Source: Mongoliitalea lutea (GTDB lineage: Bacteria > Bacteroidota > Bacteroidia > Cytophagales > Cyclobacteriaceae). Taken from it: DNA of 64,000 nucleotides. Of this stretch, positions 16,334 to 25,302 are shown one piece after another (positions within the stretch are counted from its first letter, which is position 1; each line of letters opens with the position of its first letter). Where the stretch lies: positions 1 through 64,000 of the forward strand of contig NZ_BMYF01000021.1 in the NCBI RefSeq assembly GCF_014652135.1. Reading direction: 5' to 3'. Under the pieces are notes generated by a model, which ran no database searches, was not told where the DNA came from, and saw only the letters and a program-made list of their open reading frames with translations. The position numbers were made by a program, and so were the translations under genes.

Positions 16334-18019
16334 ATGAAAAGATTTAATTATTTACCATTTATCGCTGTAATACTCTTATCTACATTCACAACTGGTTGTT
16401 TCAAGGACTTGGATACATTACCCCTTAACGATCGACAATTAATTAGTGAACAGGTTTATGCAACCGAACAGGGATATTTAGCTGTTTTAGCCAAGATTTA
16501 TGGATCGCTTATATTGAATGGTCAGGATGGGCCTGATCGAGATGGTGATCTTGGGGGTTTGGATGTTGGATATAGTGGATACACTCGTGCCATTTTTTAT
16601 TTGCAGGAATGTTCCACTGATGAGGTAGCTCTTCATGCTGGAAGCTCGCAGGGATCTAGAGATTTCTTGTTCGTTAATTGGAATCCTTCTACACCTATTT
16701 TGCAATATGCCTACTATAGACTTTATATGACCATTGCGTATTGTAATGAATTTTTGAGGGAATCCACAGATGAAAAATTACAAGCAAGAGGTCTATTGGA
16801 TCAAATGAGGTCAAATATAGAGTACTATCGCTCAGAGGCTAGATTTATTCGTGCATATAGTTACAGTATGATATGTGACTTGTATGGATCAGGGCCATTT
16901 ATAGATGAATCAATGCCTGTAGGTGTGATACCTCAACAACGCTCTCGTGCTGAAATATATAATTTTGCAGTAAATGAATTAGAGGAAATTAAAGATAAAC
17001 TTAAGTTGCCGGGTACCAACGATTATGGAAGGGTCGATCAGGTAGCAAGCTGGTTCTTATTAGCACGTATTTACCTAAATTCAGAAACTTGGGTTGGACA
17101 ACCAGAATATCAAAAAGCATATGACTATGCATCCATGGTAATCAATAGTGGTCAATACCCACTTGCTTCAGACTGGCGTCATATTTTCCTTGCGGATAAC
17201 AATACCTGTCAAGAAATTATTTGGCCATTGGTGCAGGACGGAGAATATACCATAAACAGTGCAGGCACAAATTTTCTTATGAAAGCATTAAATAATGGTC
17301 GCATGAGTAACTTTTATGTGACTGGAATAGGAGCACGTAGTTGGGGAAATGCAAGAGCAAAAACCCAATTAGTGGAAAAATTCTCTCCTAGCGATCAAAT
17401 ATTCGACATTGAAGATACTTGGGGAGATAAAAAAGCCGATAAGCGAGCTCAATTTTTCACAGAAGGTCATACCAAAGAAACTTGGAGAAGTAATCAACCT
17501 TTTATAAATGATTTCACGAACGGCTATGCCATAATAAAATGGCGTAATGTCAATAAAAACAGAGAAGAGCTTGTGCCTGGGGGAACGACCTATACCTACA
17601 TTGACTATCCTATGTTTAGAACTGCGGATGCATACCTTATGGCTGCTGAAGCGATCTTAAGAGGAGCAGATGGTTCACGAGCTGTAGCGTTAGAATATGT
17701 TAATGAAATTAGGGATCGAGCCTATTTATCAGGAAGCTATGGTAATGATATATCAGGCCGAATTTCCGATGCTGAGCTAACTTTGGACTTTATTTTAGAT
17801 GAAAGAGCAAGAGAGCTCTATACCGAATCAGTAAGGCGCACAGATTTAATTAGGTTTAATAAATTTACAAAAGGGTATAATTGGGATTGGAAAGGGAGTG
17901 ACGGAACCGCAAATAATTTTTTAGGAAGAGATGTGGATGATAAATTCAAGCTTTTCCCAATCCCAGATAATGAGTTCACTGTAAATCCAAACTTAACACA
18001 AAACCCAGATTTCAGATAA
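16334..18019 (+). CDS. SusD/RagB family outer-membrane nutrient-binding lipoprotein
   Basis: A 561-residue lipoprotein with lipobox LLSTFTTGC (Cys about residue 22). The following region matches SusD-like TPR proteins: N-terminal LDTLPLNDRQLISEQVYATEQGY, the Y...A.ARFIRAYSY block near residue 175, and the C-terminal FILDERARELYTESVRRTDLIRF block near 490. SusD lids bind the substrate and cover the SusC barrel. It starts 14 bp after the SusC-type gene and is 42 bp before the phosphatase gene, in one operon. Confidence 0.95.
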   Translation: MKRFNYLPFIAVILLSTFTTGCFKDLDTLPLNDRQLISEQVYATEQGYLAVLAKIYGSLILNGQDGPDRDGDLGGLDVGYSGYTRAIFYLQECSTDEVALHAGSSQGSRDFLFVNWNPSTPILQYAYYRLYMTIAYCNEFLRESTDEKLQARGLLDQMRSNIEYYRSEARFIRAYSYSMICDLYGSGPFIDESMPVGVIPQQRSRAEIYNFAVNELEEIKDKLKLPGTNDYGRVDQVASWFLLARIYLNSETWVGQPEYQKAYDYASMVINSGQYPLASDWRHIFLADNNTCQEIIWPLVQDGEYTINSAGTNFLMKALNNGRMSNFYVTGIGARSWGNARAKTQLVEKFSPSDQIFDIEDTWGDKKADKRAQFFTEGHTKETWRSNQPFINDFTNGYAIIKWRNVNKNREELVPGGTTYTYIDYPMFRTADAYLMAAEAILRGADGSRAVALEYVNEIRDRAYLSGSYGNDISGRISDAELTLDFILDERARELYTESVRRTDLIRFNKFTKGYNWDWKGSDGTANNFLGRDVDDKFKLFPIPDNEFTVNPNLTQNPDFR

Positions 18020-18061
18020 TTTATTTATCTCAAAAGTAATTATTAATCAAAAGGTGAAAGA

Positions 18062-19378
18062 ATGAAAATATCTCATAATTTAAGAAGATTATCTTTAATA
18101 TTTTGGATACATGTATTTATTCCAAACATATTAGTTAATGCGCAAGATGTTCGCAAAGAAATTTTTTCAACTATTGAAAAATCAGGTGGAGTTAATTTTG
18201 CGTATACAATACCAAATGACATTGAAGCCAATGTGCCACCCTCTGGATATGAGCCTTTCTATATCAGTCATTTTGGGAGACATGGGTCACGTTATCTTGT
18301 TAGTGATAAGGAGTATTTGAAGGTTATAAATGTTTTTGAAAAGGCAGATAGCGAACAAATACTTACCCCACTTGGTCAGGATGTTTTTAACCGATTAAAA
18401 ATTATCTATAGTCAAGTGGAAGGAAATGGCGGAGAACTTACTCCTTTAGGAAAAAGACAAATGAATGAAATATCTGAGAGGATGTTTGAAAAATACCCTA
18501 ATGTATTCATTCAGAATGCACAAATTACAGCGGTCTCTACAACAGTAGGGCGTTGTATAAATAGTATGGAATTGTTTTGTGAAGGATTAAGGGAAAAGAA
18601 TCCTGTTTTAAATATAAACATGGATTCACATGAAAACCATATGGACTATTTAAATCATCATACCAGTCAGGCTGTTCAGTTTCGCTACGCAAAAGACACC
18701 TGGCTACCTGAATATGAGTTGTTTGAAGAATCACATATTATACCAGATAGGTTAATTAAATCCCTTTTTCTTAGTGTGGAACACTTGGGGCCTGAGTTTA
18801 AGCCAAGCTCATTCATGTTTGATTTATTCGAAATTGCTGGGAATATGCAAAATACAATGATTGATATTTCACTTTACGATTTGTTTCAAAAAGAAGAGCT
18901 ATACAATCTTTGGCAAGCCAAAAACTATCAGCTTTATGTGAAATATGGTAATGCTGCTATTAATGGAGGCATGATGATGGAAAATGCAAAGCCCCTGCTT
19001 AATGATATTTTAAATAAAGCAGAGAATGTTATTTCAAAGAATGAGGTTGGCGCTTCTTTTCGGTTTGGGCATGACGGTAATATTGTTCCACTAGCTATGT
19101 TACTTCATATTCAAGGAACCTACAATAGCGTTGCTAACCCTCAAGATTATGCTAATTTTTGGAATGATTTTAAAGTTGCTCCAATGGCTGCTAATATACA
19201 AATGGTTTTTTACCGACATCCTGAAGTGAAAGATGTGTTAGTTACTTTTTTATATAATGAGCAAACAGTGAGTGTACCTCCAATTGAAACTTCTCTTTTT
19301 CCGTTTTACAAATGGTCGGATGTAAAAACATTTTACCAGTCCTTACTTCAAAAGCCAAGTAAAGTGCCAACATCCTAA
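18062..19378 (+). CDS. Secreted histidine-type acid phosphatase (MINPP/phytase-like)
   Basis: A 438-residue exported enzyme of the branch-2 histidine phosphatase superfamily. Signal peptide residues 1-28 (ends near VNAQ). The catalytic motif GRHGSRY is at residues 72-78 with nucleophile H74. The C-terminal proton-donor motif is GHDGN with H337-D338; MINPP proper has HAE and phytases of the AppA type have HD. The family hydrolyses phosphomonoesters including myo-inositol hexakisphosphate. Co-location with SusC/SusD suggests the imported product or substrate is phosphate-linked. It might equally act on other phosphate esters. Confidence 0.86.
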   Translation: MKISHNLRRLSLIFWIHVFIPNILVNAQDVRKEIFSTIEKSGGVNFAYTIPNDIEANVPPSGYEPFYISHFGRHGSRYLVSDKEYLKVINVFEKADSEQILTPLGQDVFNRLKIIYSQVEGNGGELTPLGKRQMNEISERMFEKYPNVFIQNAQITAVSTTVGRCINSMELFCEGLREKNPVLNINMDSHENHMDYLNHHTSQAVQFRYAKDTWLPEYELFEESHIIPDRLIKSLFLSVEHLGPEFKPSSFMFDLFEIAGNMQNTMIDISLYDLFQKEELYNLWQAKNYQLYVKYGNAAINGGMMMENAKPLLNDILNKAENVISKNEVGASFRFGHDGNIVPLAMLLHIQGTYNSVANPQDYANFWNDFKVAPMAANIQMVFYRHPEVKDVLVTFLYNEQTVSVPPIETSLFPFYKWSDVKTFYQSLLQKPSKVPTS

Positions 19379-19826
19379 ATTACAAATGATTGAAAATAGG
19401 CAGGTTACAACTTTAAATTCATAAAATAGATGTAAAAAATAAGTTTAAAGATCATCTTCAGTAAAGATTATTCGAGTTCAGTTTATACCTGATAGTAAGT
19501 ATTGAAACCTTATTTACGGACTTGTATTTTCAATCATTGTTGACAGGTAGCAAGTGAAGGATATAAGATTTCTTCATATAATGGAAATTAATAATCACCT
19601 ATCTTCATGTCTAAACATGAAGATAGGGACAGATTAGGACGCTTTAATTCAATGAAAGTTTAAAGTAAAAGTATAAGATGGTAATTAGATATTAGGTTTG
19701 ATTCAGTAAATTAGATGAGCAATGAATTGTATAAATTTTCGATTCTTATAACTTAGCACTTCTTGTAAAAACCAAAATTCCTCCTAACCATTGGATTTAC
19801 TCCACTTCAAACAATTTGAAAGTTAT
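19379..19826. other. Intergenic region before the DUF6377 regulator
   Basis: A 448-bp AT-rich gap with no gene. It contains a perfect 13-bp stem hairpin (19598-19627). The promoter of the downstream regulator should lie between the hairpin and 19826. Confidence 0.55.
19598..19627. promoter_or_regulatory. Perfect 13-bp hairpin with CTAA loop
   Basis: CCTATCTTCATGT (19598-19610) and its exact reverse complement (19615-19627) flank the loop CTAA. No T tract follows on either strand, so it is not a classical terminator. It may be an operator, an RNA-stabilising 3' end for the phosphatase transcript, or a processing site. Confidence 0.5.
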
Positions 19827-21470
19827 ATGTTAAGCAGAAAAAGAAAATTACCTATAGTCTTATTTTTTTTCTTAGCATTTCTTTGTTGCCATTACTCTGC
19901 ATTTGCATCTCTTTCCAATCTTGATTCACTAATCAAGGCTATTGATAGTGCTATAGAAAATAAAGATTTTTTTACTAAACGAAAAGAAACAAAAATTGAT
20001 AGTCTACATGCTGCTTTGGCAATATTTACTGATAAGAATAGAAAATACGATGTTAATTCATTTCTTTTTAAAGAATTAGAGCACTACGACTTAAATCGTG
20101 CCCTAAATGTTGCGAAAGAAAAACGAAAACTTGCCTTACAGCTTGGTGACAAACACCATATTGAGCAATCCCAAATGAATGTCGCTGAAATGCTTGGTAA
20201 AATGGGGATGTATAAGGAGGCATTCGAAATTTTAGATACCATTGATGTTGCGATAATTGATAAAAATAACAAGCAGTATCTTTACCACATTTACCATTCT
20301 ACTTATTCTCTTTTGTATCAAAGTTCTTTATCTGATGAAGAGAGACAAAAGTATATACGGTATGTTTATCAATATAAGGACTCCTTGTTACAAGTGCTTG
20401 ATAAAAGTAAATTAAATTATCAGCTGGTTTATACCGCTCGTCTTTTGGATTATGGCCATTATGACTCTGCCTTGGAATACATATTAGGAGCATATCCAAA
20501 TTATTTGGACCAAAAAGATAACTTTTCCTTTGATTATACATTGGCCTCAGTATATGAGGCTATGGGCAATACTAACTTACAAAAAGAATATCTGGCTAGG
20601 GCTGCATTGCAAGATTTAATGAAGCCAGTTAAAAGTTATATAGCCCTTCGTAAATTGGCTATTATTTTGTTTCAAGAAGGAGATGTAAGTCGCGCCTACA
20701 CTTATATTAAATGTGCGATGGAAGATGCACATTTTGCAAAAGCTCGATTTCGTATGATTGAAATCTCAGAAACTTTACCCATCATTACCGCTGCATACGA
20801 GCAACAGGTGAATGCTGAAAAAAGAAATCTTCGTAAATTACTTTACTTTAGTTTGGTCTTAGTAGCATTTTTATTGTTGATTTCTTTTATAGTGTTACAA
20901 CAAATAAGAAAATTAAAAAAGGCTGAAATAAAGTTAAAAAATAAGACTAAAGAAATTTCAATAATGAATGATCAACTCAAAAGTTTGAATGATCAACTTG
21001 CGGAGTCAGATCATGTAAAGGAAGTCTATATAGGTTATGTATTTGATATCTGCTCGTCATATATAAATAAGCTGGAAAACTTCAGACTAACAGTTCACAA
21101 AAAGTTACGTTCTCAAAAAATTAACGATGCTATTCTTTTCACAAGTTCAACTAAATTATTTTCCGATGAGCTTAAGGAATTCTATCAAAGTTTCGATGCT
21201 ATATTTCTCGGGATTTTCCCAAATTTCATAGATGATTTTAATGCTTTGCTCAGGGATGATAAACGTATTTTTCCTAAAGGAAATGAGATACTTACTCCAG
21301 AGTTGAGGGTATTTGCTTTGATAAGACTTGGTATTAGTGATAGTGGTAAAATTGCTTTAATTCTTCACTATTCACCTCAGACAGTTTATAATTATAAACT
21401 AAAGTTGAAAAATAAAGCTAAATCATCCAAAGAAGATTTTTTCACGAGCTTACAAAAGATTGGGAAGTGA
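19827..21470 (+). CDS. Membrane-anchored transcriptional regulator, DUF6377-like with periplasmic TPR region
   Basis: A 547-residue protein; the ATG at 19827 is preferred over an in-frame TTG 36 bp upstream because it directly precedes the basic start of a signal peptide (MLSRKRK, cleavage near SAFA). Residues about 30-330 are helical TPR-like repeats, predicted periplasmic. One membrane segment is at about 337-360, followed by a coiled coil (about 362-400). The C-terminal cytosolic domain ends in a helix-turn-helix (ISDSGKIALILHYSPQTVYN) as in LuxR-like regulators. Such one-component sensors accompany SusC/SusD loci in Bacteroidota. It probably controls the upstream operon; this is inferred from position. 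Confidence 0.8.
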   Translation: MLSRKRKLPIVLFFFLAFLCCHYSAFASLSNLDSLIKAIDSAIENKDFFTKRKETKIDSLHAALAIFTDKNRKYDVNSFLFKELEHYDLNRALNVAKEKRKLALQLGDKHHIEQSQMNVAEMLGKMGMYKEAFEILDTIDVAIIDKNNKQYLYHIYHSTYSLLYQSSLSDEERQKYIRYVYQYKDSLLQVLDKSKLNYQLVYTARLLDYGHYDSALEYILGAYPNYLDQKDNFSFDYTLASVYEAMGNTNLQKEYLARAALQDLMKPVKSYIALRKLAIILFQEGDVSRAYTYIKCAMEDAHFAKARFRMIEISETLPIITAAYEQQVNAEKRNLRKLLYFSLVLVAFLLLISFIVLQQIRKLKKAEIKLKNKTKEISIMNDQLKSLNDQLAESDHVKEVYIGYVFDICSSYINKLENFRLTVHKKLRSQKINDAILFTSSTKLFSDELKEFYQSFDAIFLGIFPNFIDDFNALLRDDKRIFPKGNEILTPELRVFALIRLGISDSGKIALILHYSPQTVYNYKLKLKNKAKSSKEDFFTSLQKIGK

Positions 21471-21532
21471 CTCTTGATGTCTTTTGCATATTTAAATCCT
21501 AATGTTCACTAATGTATCGGCTTAGTTACAGC

Positions 21533-21697
21533 TTAATAATGGTCTACCTGAAAGCGAATTAAAAAATTATAGAATCCTCTAGTTGGTATATTGATGATAA
21601 TCTCAGCGTTACCTTGTCTTAAGGGGGATGGGGATTCGGCGCAACTGCTGACTAGTAAAAGTAGGGTTGCAATCCAATATAATTTGATGCTTTTCAT
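21533..21697 (-). CDS. Possible small lipoprotein (54 aa)
   Basis: Starting at the ATG at 21697, the frame has a basic start, a hydrophobic core and a convincing lipobox (LLLLVSSC), then only ~35 residues. It may be a small lipoprotein or the truncated start of a longer lost gene. No family recognised. Confidence 0.35.
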   Translation of the reverse strand: MKSIKLYWIATLLLLVSSCAESPSPLRQGNAEIIINIPTRGFYNFLIRFQVDHY

Positions 21698-21799
21698 ATA
21701 TACGGGAACGCAGTACAAGCAATAAACGCTACAAATAGCAGGTAATTTATTCGAAAATCTTGTAGATTAGTGTTTATAAGTTAGTCATTGTTTCCTGCT

Positions 21800-22525
21800 A
21801 TGCGAAAATTAGTTGTTCTTCCGATAGTTTTTTTATTTGTTAGTTTTCATGCCATTGCACAAGAGCGGGAAATTATTCCTCTCAATGAGCATTTTTATCC
21901 TCTAGCTCTTGGGTTTGGAGAGCACACGTTCAATGATGTAAAAACAACACCTTCTGAGGGGGAAATCTCAGAAAAAATTTATACCCTAGATCATCGCTTA
22001 GTTCAGAATCGAAAGACAACCCTCGGGGACAATGGAGTAGAGCGCATACAAATTTCTACATACGGACCTGATGGGGATTTAATTTCAATTGAAATAACCG
22101 AATTTGAAGAAGGGCTAACATACACCCAAGTACACAATGGTAGTCGGGTGGTTTTAGAATTGGCCTGTGCCGGAAATTTTTGTGAGGGAGAGTTTAATGG
22201 GTCTTTTGTAGATAGGAATGTATTTAAGCCAAGCCTTAGATCAATGGATTCCTGGGAAAGGTTTATTCAGAGCGAATTAACTTATCCAGTCGTAGCTAGG
22301 AGAGTTGGGGCTCAAGGCACGGTTTTGCTAGGCTTGAAAATCAGTTCAAATGGTAGCCTGCTGGAAAAAGTAGTGATAAACCCAAATGAAGTTCATAAAT
22401 CTTTGGCCAAGGAGGCTCTTAGAGTGATTGATCTTTATAAAGATGGTTTTGTGTATGCTGTGGACCTTCAAGACTACCCTATTGATGCATGGCTGTTTCT
22501 ACCAGTAAGATTTGTTTTGGGTTAA
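21800..22525 (+). CDS. Secreted protein with TonB C-terminal-like domain
   Basis: A 241-residue protein from the ATG at 21800 (MRKLVV start), chosen over an upstream in-frame TTG. Residues 1-21 form a signal peptide (cleavage near AIAQ). The C-terminal ~90 residues match a TonB_C domain: a YPVVARRVGAQGTVLLGLKISSNG stretch of two strands, then KSLAKEALRVI, and a final VRFVLG strand. Because it has a cleavable signal and no membrane anchor or proline-rich linker, it is not a canonical TonB; such periplasmic TonB_C proteins are common in Bacteroidota and poorly understood. It is monocistronic in the SusC-region cluster. Confidence 0.75.
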   Translation: MRKLVVLPIVFLFVSFHAIAQEREIIPLNEHFYPLALGFGEHTFNDVKTTPSEGEISEKIYTLDHRLVQNRKTTLGDNGVERIQISTYGPDGDLISIEITEFEEGLTYTQVHNGSRVVLELACAGNFCEGEFNGSFVDRNVFKPSLRSMDSWERFIQSELTYPVVARRVGAQGTVLLGLKISSNGSLLEKVVINPNEVHKSLAKEALRVIDLYKDGFVYAVDLQDYPIDAWLFLPVRFVLG

Positions 22526-22708
22526 CAGTAATCTTAAAAACTCAGCACAGAAGTGATGCTTTTAGATACTTTTCTGGATAAGAAAAAATTGCGTTATTTT
22601 TATATTAAATGGTATTAGTTTCGCTTTTTTACAATTTTAACTGCCTCATTTAGAGTATATTTCTCAAACCTTATTGAATTTATCTTTTCAACTTAAACTA
22701 TTTTTAAG

Positions 22709-23353
22709 ATGGGGATTTCTATTTTAATGGCAGATGATCACCGGCTTTTCGCTATCGGGGTCAGTAAGCTCCTGGAAGGGTTTCCGGAGTTTAAATTAGT
22801 AGGACAAGTTGAAAATGGAAGGGAAGTTATCCTGTATTTGGAGAAGAACTCGCAAGTGGATGTATTGGTCATAGATTTGAATATGCCTATCATGAATGGG
22901 ATTCAATTGTTGCCATATTTAAACCGGAAGTATCCTGAAATCCGAAAACTTGTCATGAGTGGACAGCGGAATAAAACTACGCTTGAGATGTGTAAAAATC
23001 TGGGGGCTAATGGTTTTATTGGGAAAGATGCTTGCTTACAGGAATTTACCGATGCCTTGAAAAGGATAGCTACCGGAGGAGAATACTTTCCATGTTTTGA
23101 AGCTTTACATAATCATCGATCCAATGAAACGCCTTGCCTTTATCAAAAAATGCGTGATGTGTTTTGCTTGTCAGATAGGGAAACAGAAATCCTTCAAATG
23201 ATCTTAAACCAAGCAGAAGGGAAGGAAATTGTTAATAAGCTACACTTGAGCCCTCATACCGTCAAAACACACCGAAAAAATATATATCGTAAGCTGAATG
23301 TTCACAATGTATCAGGTTTGTTAGGTTTGATCCGAGAGCATCCTCAATTGTAG
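22709..23353 (+). CDS. NarL/FixJ-type response regulator (orphan)
   Basis: A 214-residue cytosolic transcription factor. The receiver domain (1-120) has the acidic pair D9-D10, phosphoacceptor D56 (VIDLNMP), S84 and K106. The LuxR-type HTH (about 150-212) reads LSDRETEILQMIL, then LHLSPHTVKTHRKNIYRKL. No histidine kinase gene is adjacent, so the partner is unknown. It sits between the TonB_C protein and a pseudogene in the accessory region. A target within the SusC operon is possible but unsupported. Confidence 0.92.
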   Translation: MGISILMADDHRLFAIGVSKLLEGFPEFKLVGQVENGREVILYLEKNSQVDVLVIDLNMPIMNGIQLLPYLNRKYPEIRKLVMSGQRNKTTLEMCKNLGANGFIGKDACLQEFTDALKRIATGGEYFPCFEALHNHRSNETPCLYQKMRDVFCLSDRETEILQMILNQAEGKEIVNKLHLSPHTVKTHRKNIYRKLNVHNVSGLLGLIREHPQL

Positions 23354-23422
23354 AATGTGTACCTTTTTATGGTTGGTAGATTCTTATTTCAGGAAGCTGG
23401 CTCCCATGCAAGGCTGCATTAT

Positions 23423-23701
23423 TCATTCTAATTTTTCCTCTAAAGCTAGAATAAGTGGTAGATGATCTGAAAAGCCACGTGTATTGAAACTACTTGGGGA
23501 AGAAGGTCGCCCAAATCTAATGGGAGTTCGATGGATGCCTCGTTTCATATTTGGAAGTGAAAATACTCCATGGCTAGCGTTACTCAAGTCAAATGCTCCT
23601 TGGCTATCCAAAAAGCCTTTGCTTACCATCATTTGATCAATTAATAAGCGTTCATTTCCAAAGACATATAAATTATCTTCGTGTGAAGGTTGAAAAAAGG
23701 T
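23423..23701 (-). pseudogene. Remnant of an endonuclease/exonuclease/phosphatase family gene (C-terminus only)
   Basis: The minus frame from 23701 to the stop at 23423 reads through about 92 codons with no plausible start; a stop codon at 23702-23704 closes it upstream. The end of the frame shows RGFSDHLPLILALE, the conserved SDHLP active-site block at the C-terminus of EEP-fold enzymes, preceded by LLIDQMMVS as in intact homologues. The N-terminal three quarters are missing. It is a third phosphoester-hydrolase-like gene in this region, now dead. Confidence 0.65.
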
Positions 23702-23762
23702 CTATTTGAACTAATAGGCTGACCGTGTTATCTCAACTTTTATTTCAGTATCGCAGATTTTA

Positions 23763-24887
23763 TTATCGAAGGAAGTTTTTGTAAACTTCGCCCCAATGAT
23801 TGTTGGAAGGACTTGAGTTTGGTTCTCCTTGTTCATTTAATAAGGCATTATTGTATTGGCTGTTTTGAACCCATAGCCAACCTAATACGGGGACTCCATA
23901 GCTTTTCGCGGCATTAAGGAAGTGGTTTACTTCCATTACATCGCCTACATTTTGAACCCCAACCTCTCCAAAGATAAAAGGTATGTTGTTACTTTTAATG
24001 CTAGCCAGACGCTCCTTAAGTTGATCTTCGTTGGTGTTTACTAGCCATTTTTCATAGGCATGTAAATCAAATGCGATGTTGAATCTTTTTTCTGTAAGTT
24101 TTTTACCATGAGAAAGGATGGCGCTTTCTGATTGTCCCATTTCATTTCCAGGAACGATGATTAAATTATGAAATCCATTGACCCATCTGAGGTTATCTAC
24201 CATTTCACTCATATCTCTAAGCCATCTTTCATGAGTGTATCCATTTTCATTGTTCCAATGATAAGGTTCATTCCAAACCTGTATCCAAACATCGGTCTGA
24301 TCCTTGAAGTGTTCAGCAATTTCTTTCATTTTCGCTTTGTATGCGATGTAAAAAGACTGTTCTGAAGGGTTGAGTCCTGCCAATAAAATTTGTTCTCCAT
24401 TTGAATTTACCCAGCCAAATGGACATAGGATTGTGATAATATTTTGAGAGCGGTTTTGATCAACGATTCGCTGTAAGGAGTGGTACCATTTATTGTCACT
24501 TCCGAGTATTGGATAGCCATCGATGGGCTGTTCGCCTACATTCCCAATAAATTCCCGGACGATTTTCAGGTTCCATTCTTTCATCAATAGAGGGTCCGCA
24601 AGTCCAAAAGTCTGCATAGTGTTGGCACCATTTAAGGTAAATGGCATCCCATTATTGATTATATTGGGTCCTTCTACATGAAAGGGACCTTTGATGATAC
24701 TTGGTATAGGAGGTATAGAGATATTTGGGTGGTTATCATCAGGTTCGCAGGAGCTCAGCGTGAAACTCAAAAGAGCTATAACAAAGAGTACTCGATTCAA
24801 TTTTATGCACCGAAACTTTGATATCGACTGTGATTTAAGTTGGTTCAACACAAACTTTTTTAATGCTTTTGACAATTTTGCAACCAC
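23763..24887 (-). CDS. Glycoside hydrolase family 5-like lipoprotein
   Basis: A 374-residue protein with a long N-terminal region, a hydrophobic segment (about 31-44) and lipobox TLSSC (C47). The TIM-barrel core has the clan GH-A catalytic pair: WNEP with acid/base E207 and FGEVG with nucleophile E308. A conserved HAY/FDLH segment lies between. This fits GH5-type beta-glucanases/mannanases; the linkage is not readable. The start at 24887 lies only 16 bp from the 3' end of tRNA-Arg, and an internal ATG nearer the hydrophobic segment is not obvious. Transcription may depend on readthrough from the tRNA gene. Confidence 0.82.
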   Translation of the reverse strand: MVAKLSKALKKFVLNQLKSQSISKFRCIKLNRVLFVIALLSFTLSSCEPDDNHPNISIPPIPSIIKGPFHVEGPNIINNGMPFTLNGANTMQTFGLADPLLMKEWNLKIVREFIGNVGEQPIDGYPILGSDNKWYHSLQRIVDQNRSQNIITILCPFGWVNSNGEQILLAGLNPSEQSFYIAYKAKMKEIAEHFKDQTDVWIQVWNEPYHWNNENGYTHERWLRDMSEMVDNLRWVNGFHNLIIVPGNEMGQSESAILSHGKKLTEKRFNIAFDLHAYEKWLVNTNEDQLKERLASIKSNNIPFIFGEVGVQNVGDVMEVNHFLNAAKSYGVPVLGWLWVQNSQYNNALLNEQGEPNSSPSNNHWGEVYKNFLR

Positions 24888-24903
24888 GAAATGGACAAAC
24901 TAG

Positions 24904-24975
24904 TAGCCTCGCTAGGAATCGAACCTAGATCTAACGTTTAGGAAACGCTTGTTCTATCCATTGAACTACAAGGCC
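24904..24975 (-). tRNA. tRNA-Arg (anticodon CCU)
   Basis: The minus strand folds as a cloverleaf: acceptor GGCCTTG against CGAGGCT (two wobble pairs), D arm GTTC/GAAC, anticodon arm AGCGT-TTCCTAA-ACGTT with anticodon CCU, a 4-nt variable loop, and T arm CTAGG-TTCGATT-CCTAG. The discriminator is A and CCA is not encoded. It reads AGG codons. It marks the edge of the AT-rich accessory region. Confidence 0.93.
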
Positions 24976-25050
24976 TGATATGAATTGATAGTCCTTAGAC
25001 AAGATCGGGAACCGAGCTAGGACTTTTCCAGCTACTAGTATGAATAGGAG

Positions 25051-25148
25051 TTGAGAATCAAGAATCAAGATGCAAGAATCAAGATGCTAGACAGCTCACT
25101 GTTCACTACTCACTATTCACTGCTCACTATTCACTGTTCACTACTCAC
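25051..25148. repeat. Heptamer-phased array, 14 units, motif switching in phase
   Basis: Fourteen consecutive 7-bp units. The first six are TCAAGAA-like (TCAAGAA, TCAAGAT, GCAAGAA, GCTAGAC); the last eight are TGTTCAC-like (TGTTCAC, TACTCAC, TATTCAC, TGCTCAC). The phase is unbroken across the change in motif. Confidence 0.85.
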
Positions 25149-25214
25149 TGCCCCTTCCTCCTTTATTCAAATTTAACCCAATTCCTTACAATTATACAAA
25201 TATATTCCGTGTGA

Positions 25215-25247
25215 TTTGCTGATTTACAATAATTAACCGTATCTTTG
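25215..25247 (+). promoter_or_regulatory. Promoter of the rpsP-rimM-trmD-rplS operon
   Basis: TTTG at 25215-25218 and TATCTTTG at 25240-25247 match the Bacteroidota -33 and -7 consensus with a 21-bp spacer. Transcription would start about 50 nt before the rpsP start codon. Confidence 0.8.
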
Positions 25248-25302
25248 CAGTCCAAAAATTAAGATGGACGGGATCCATCAATTCACTAAATATCAAAATT
25301 AT

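Larger units (their letters stand above)
24976..25302. other. Spacer upstream of rpsP with heptamer array
   Basis: No gene. It holds a 14-unit heptamer array (25051-25148) and the rpsP promoter (25215-25247). Confidence 0.7.

Noticed and set aside
25051-25148. CRISPR or minisatellite coding repeat
   Set aside because: 7-bp units without spacers, non-coding and in no open frame.
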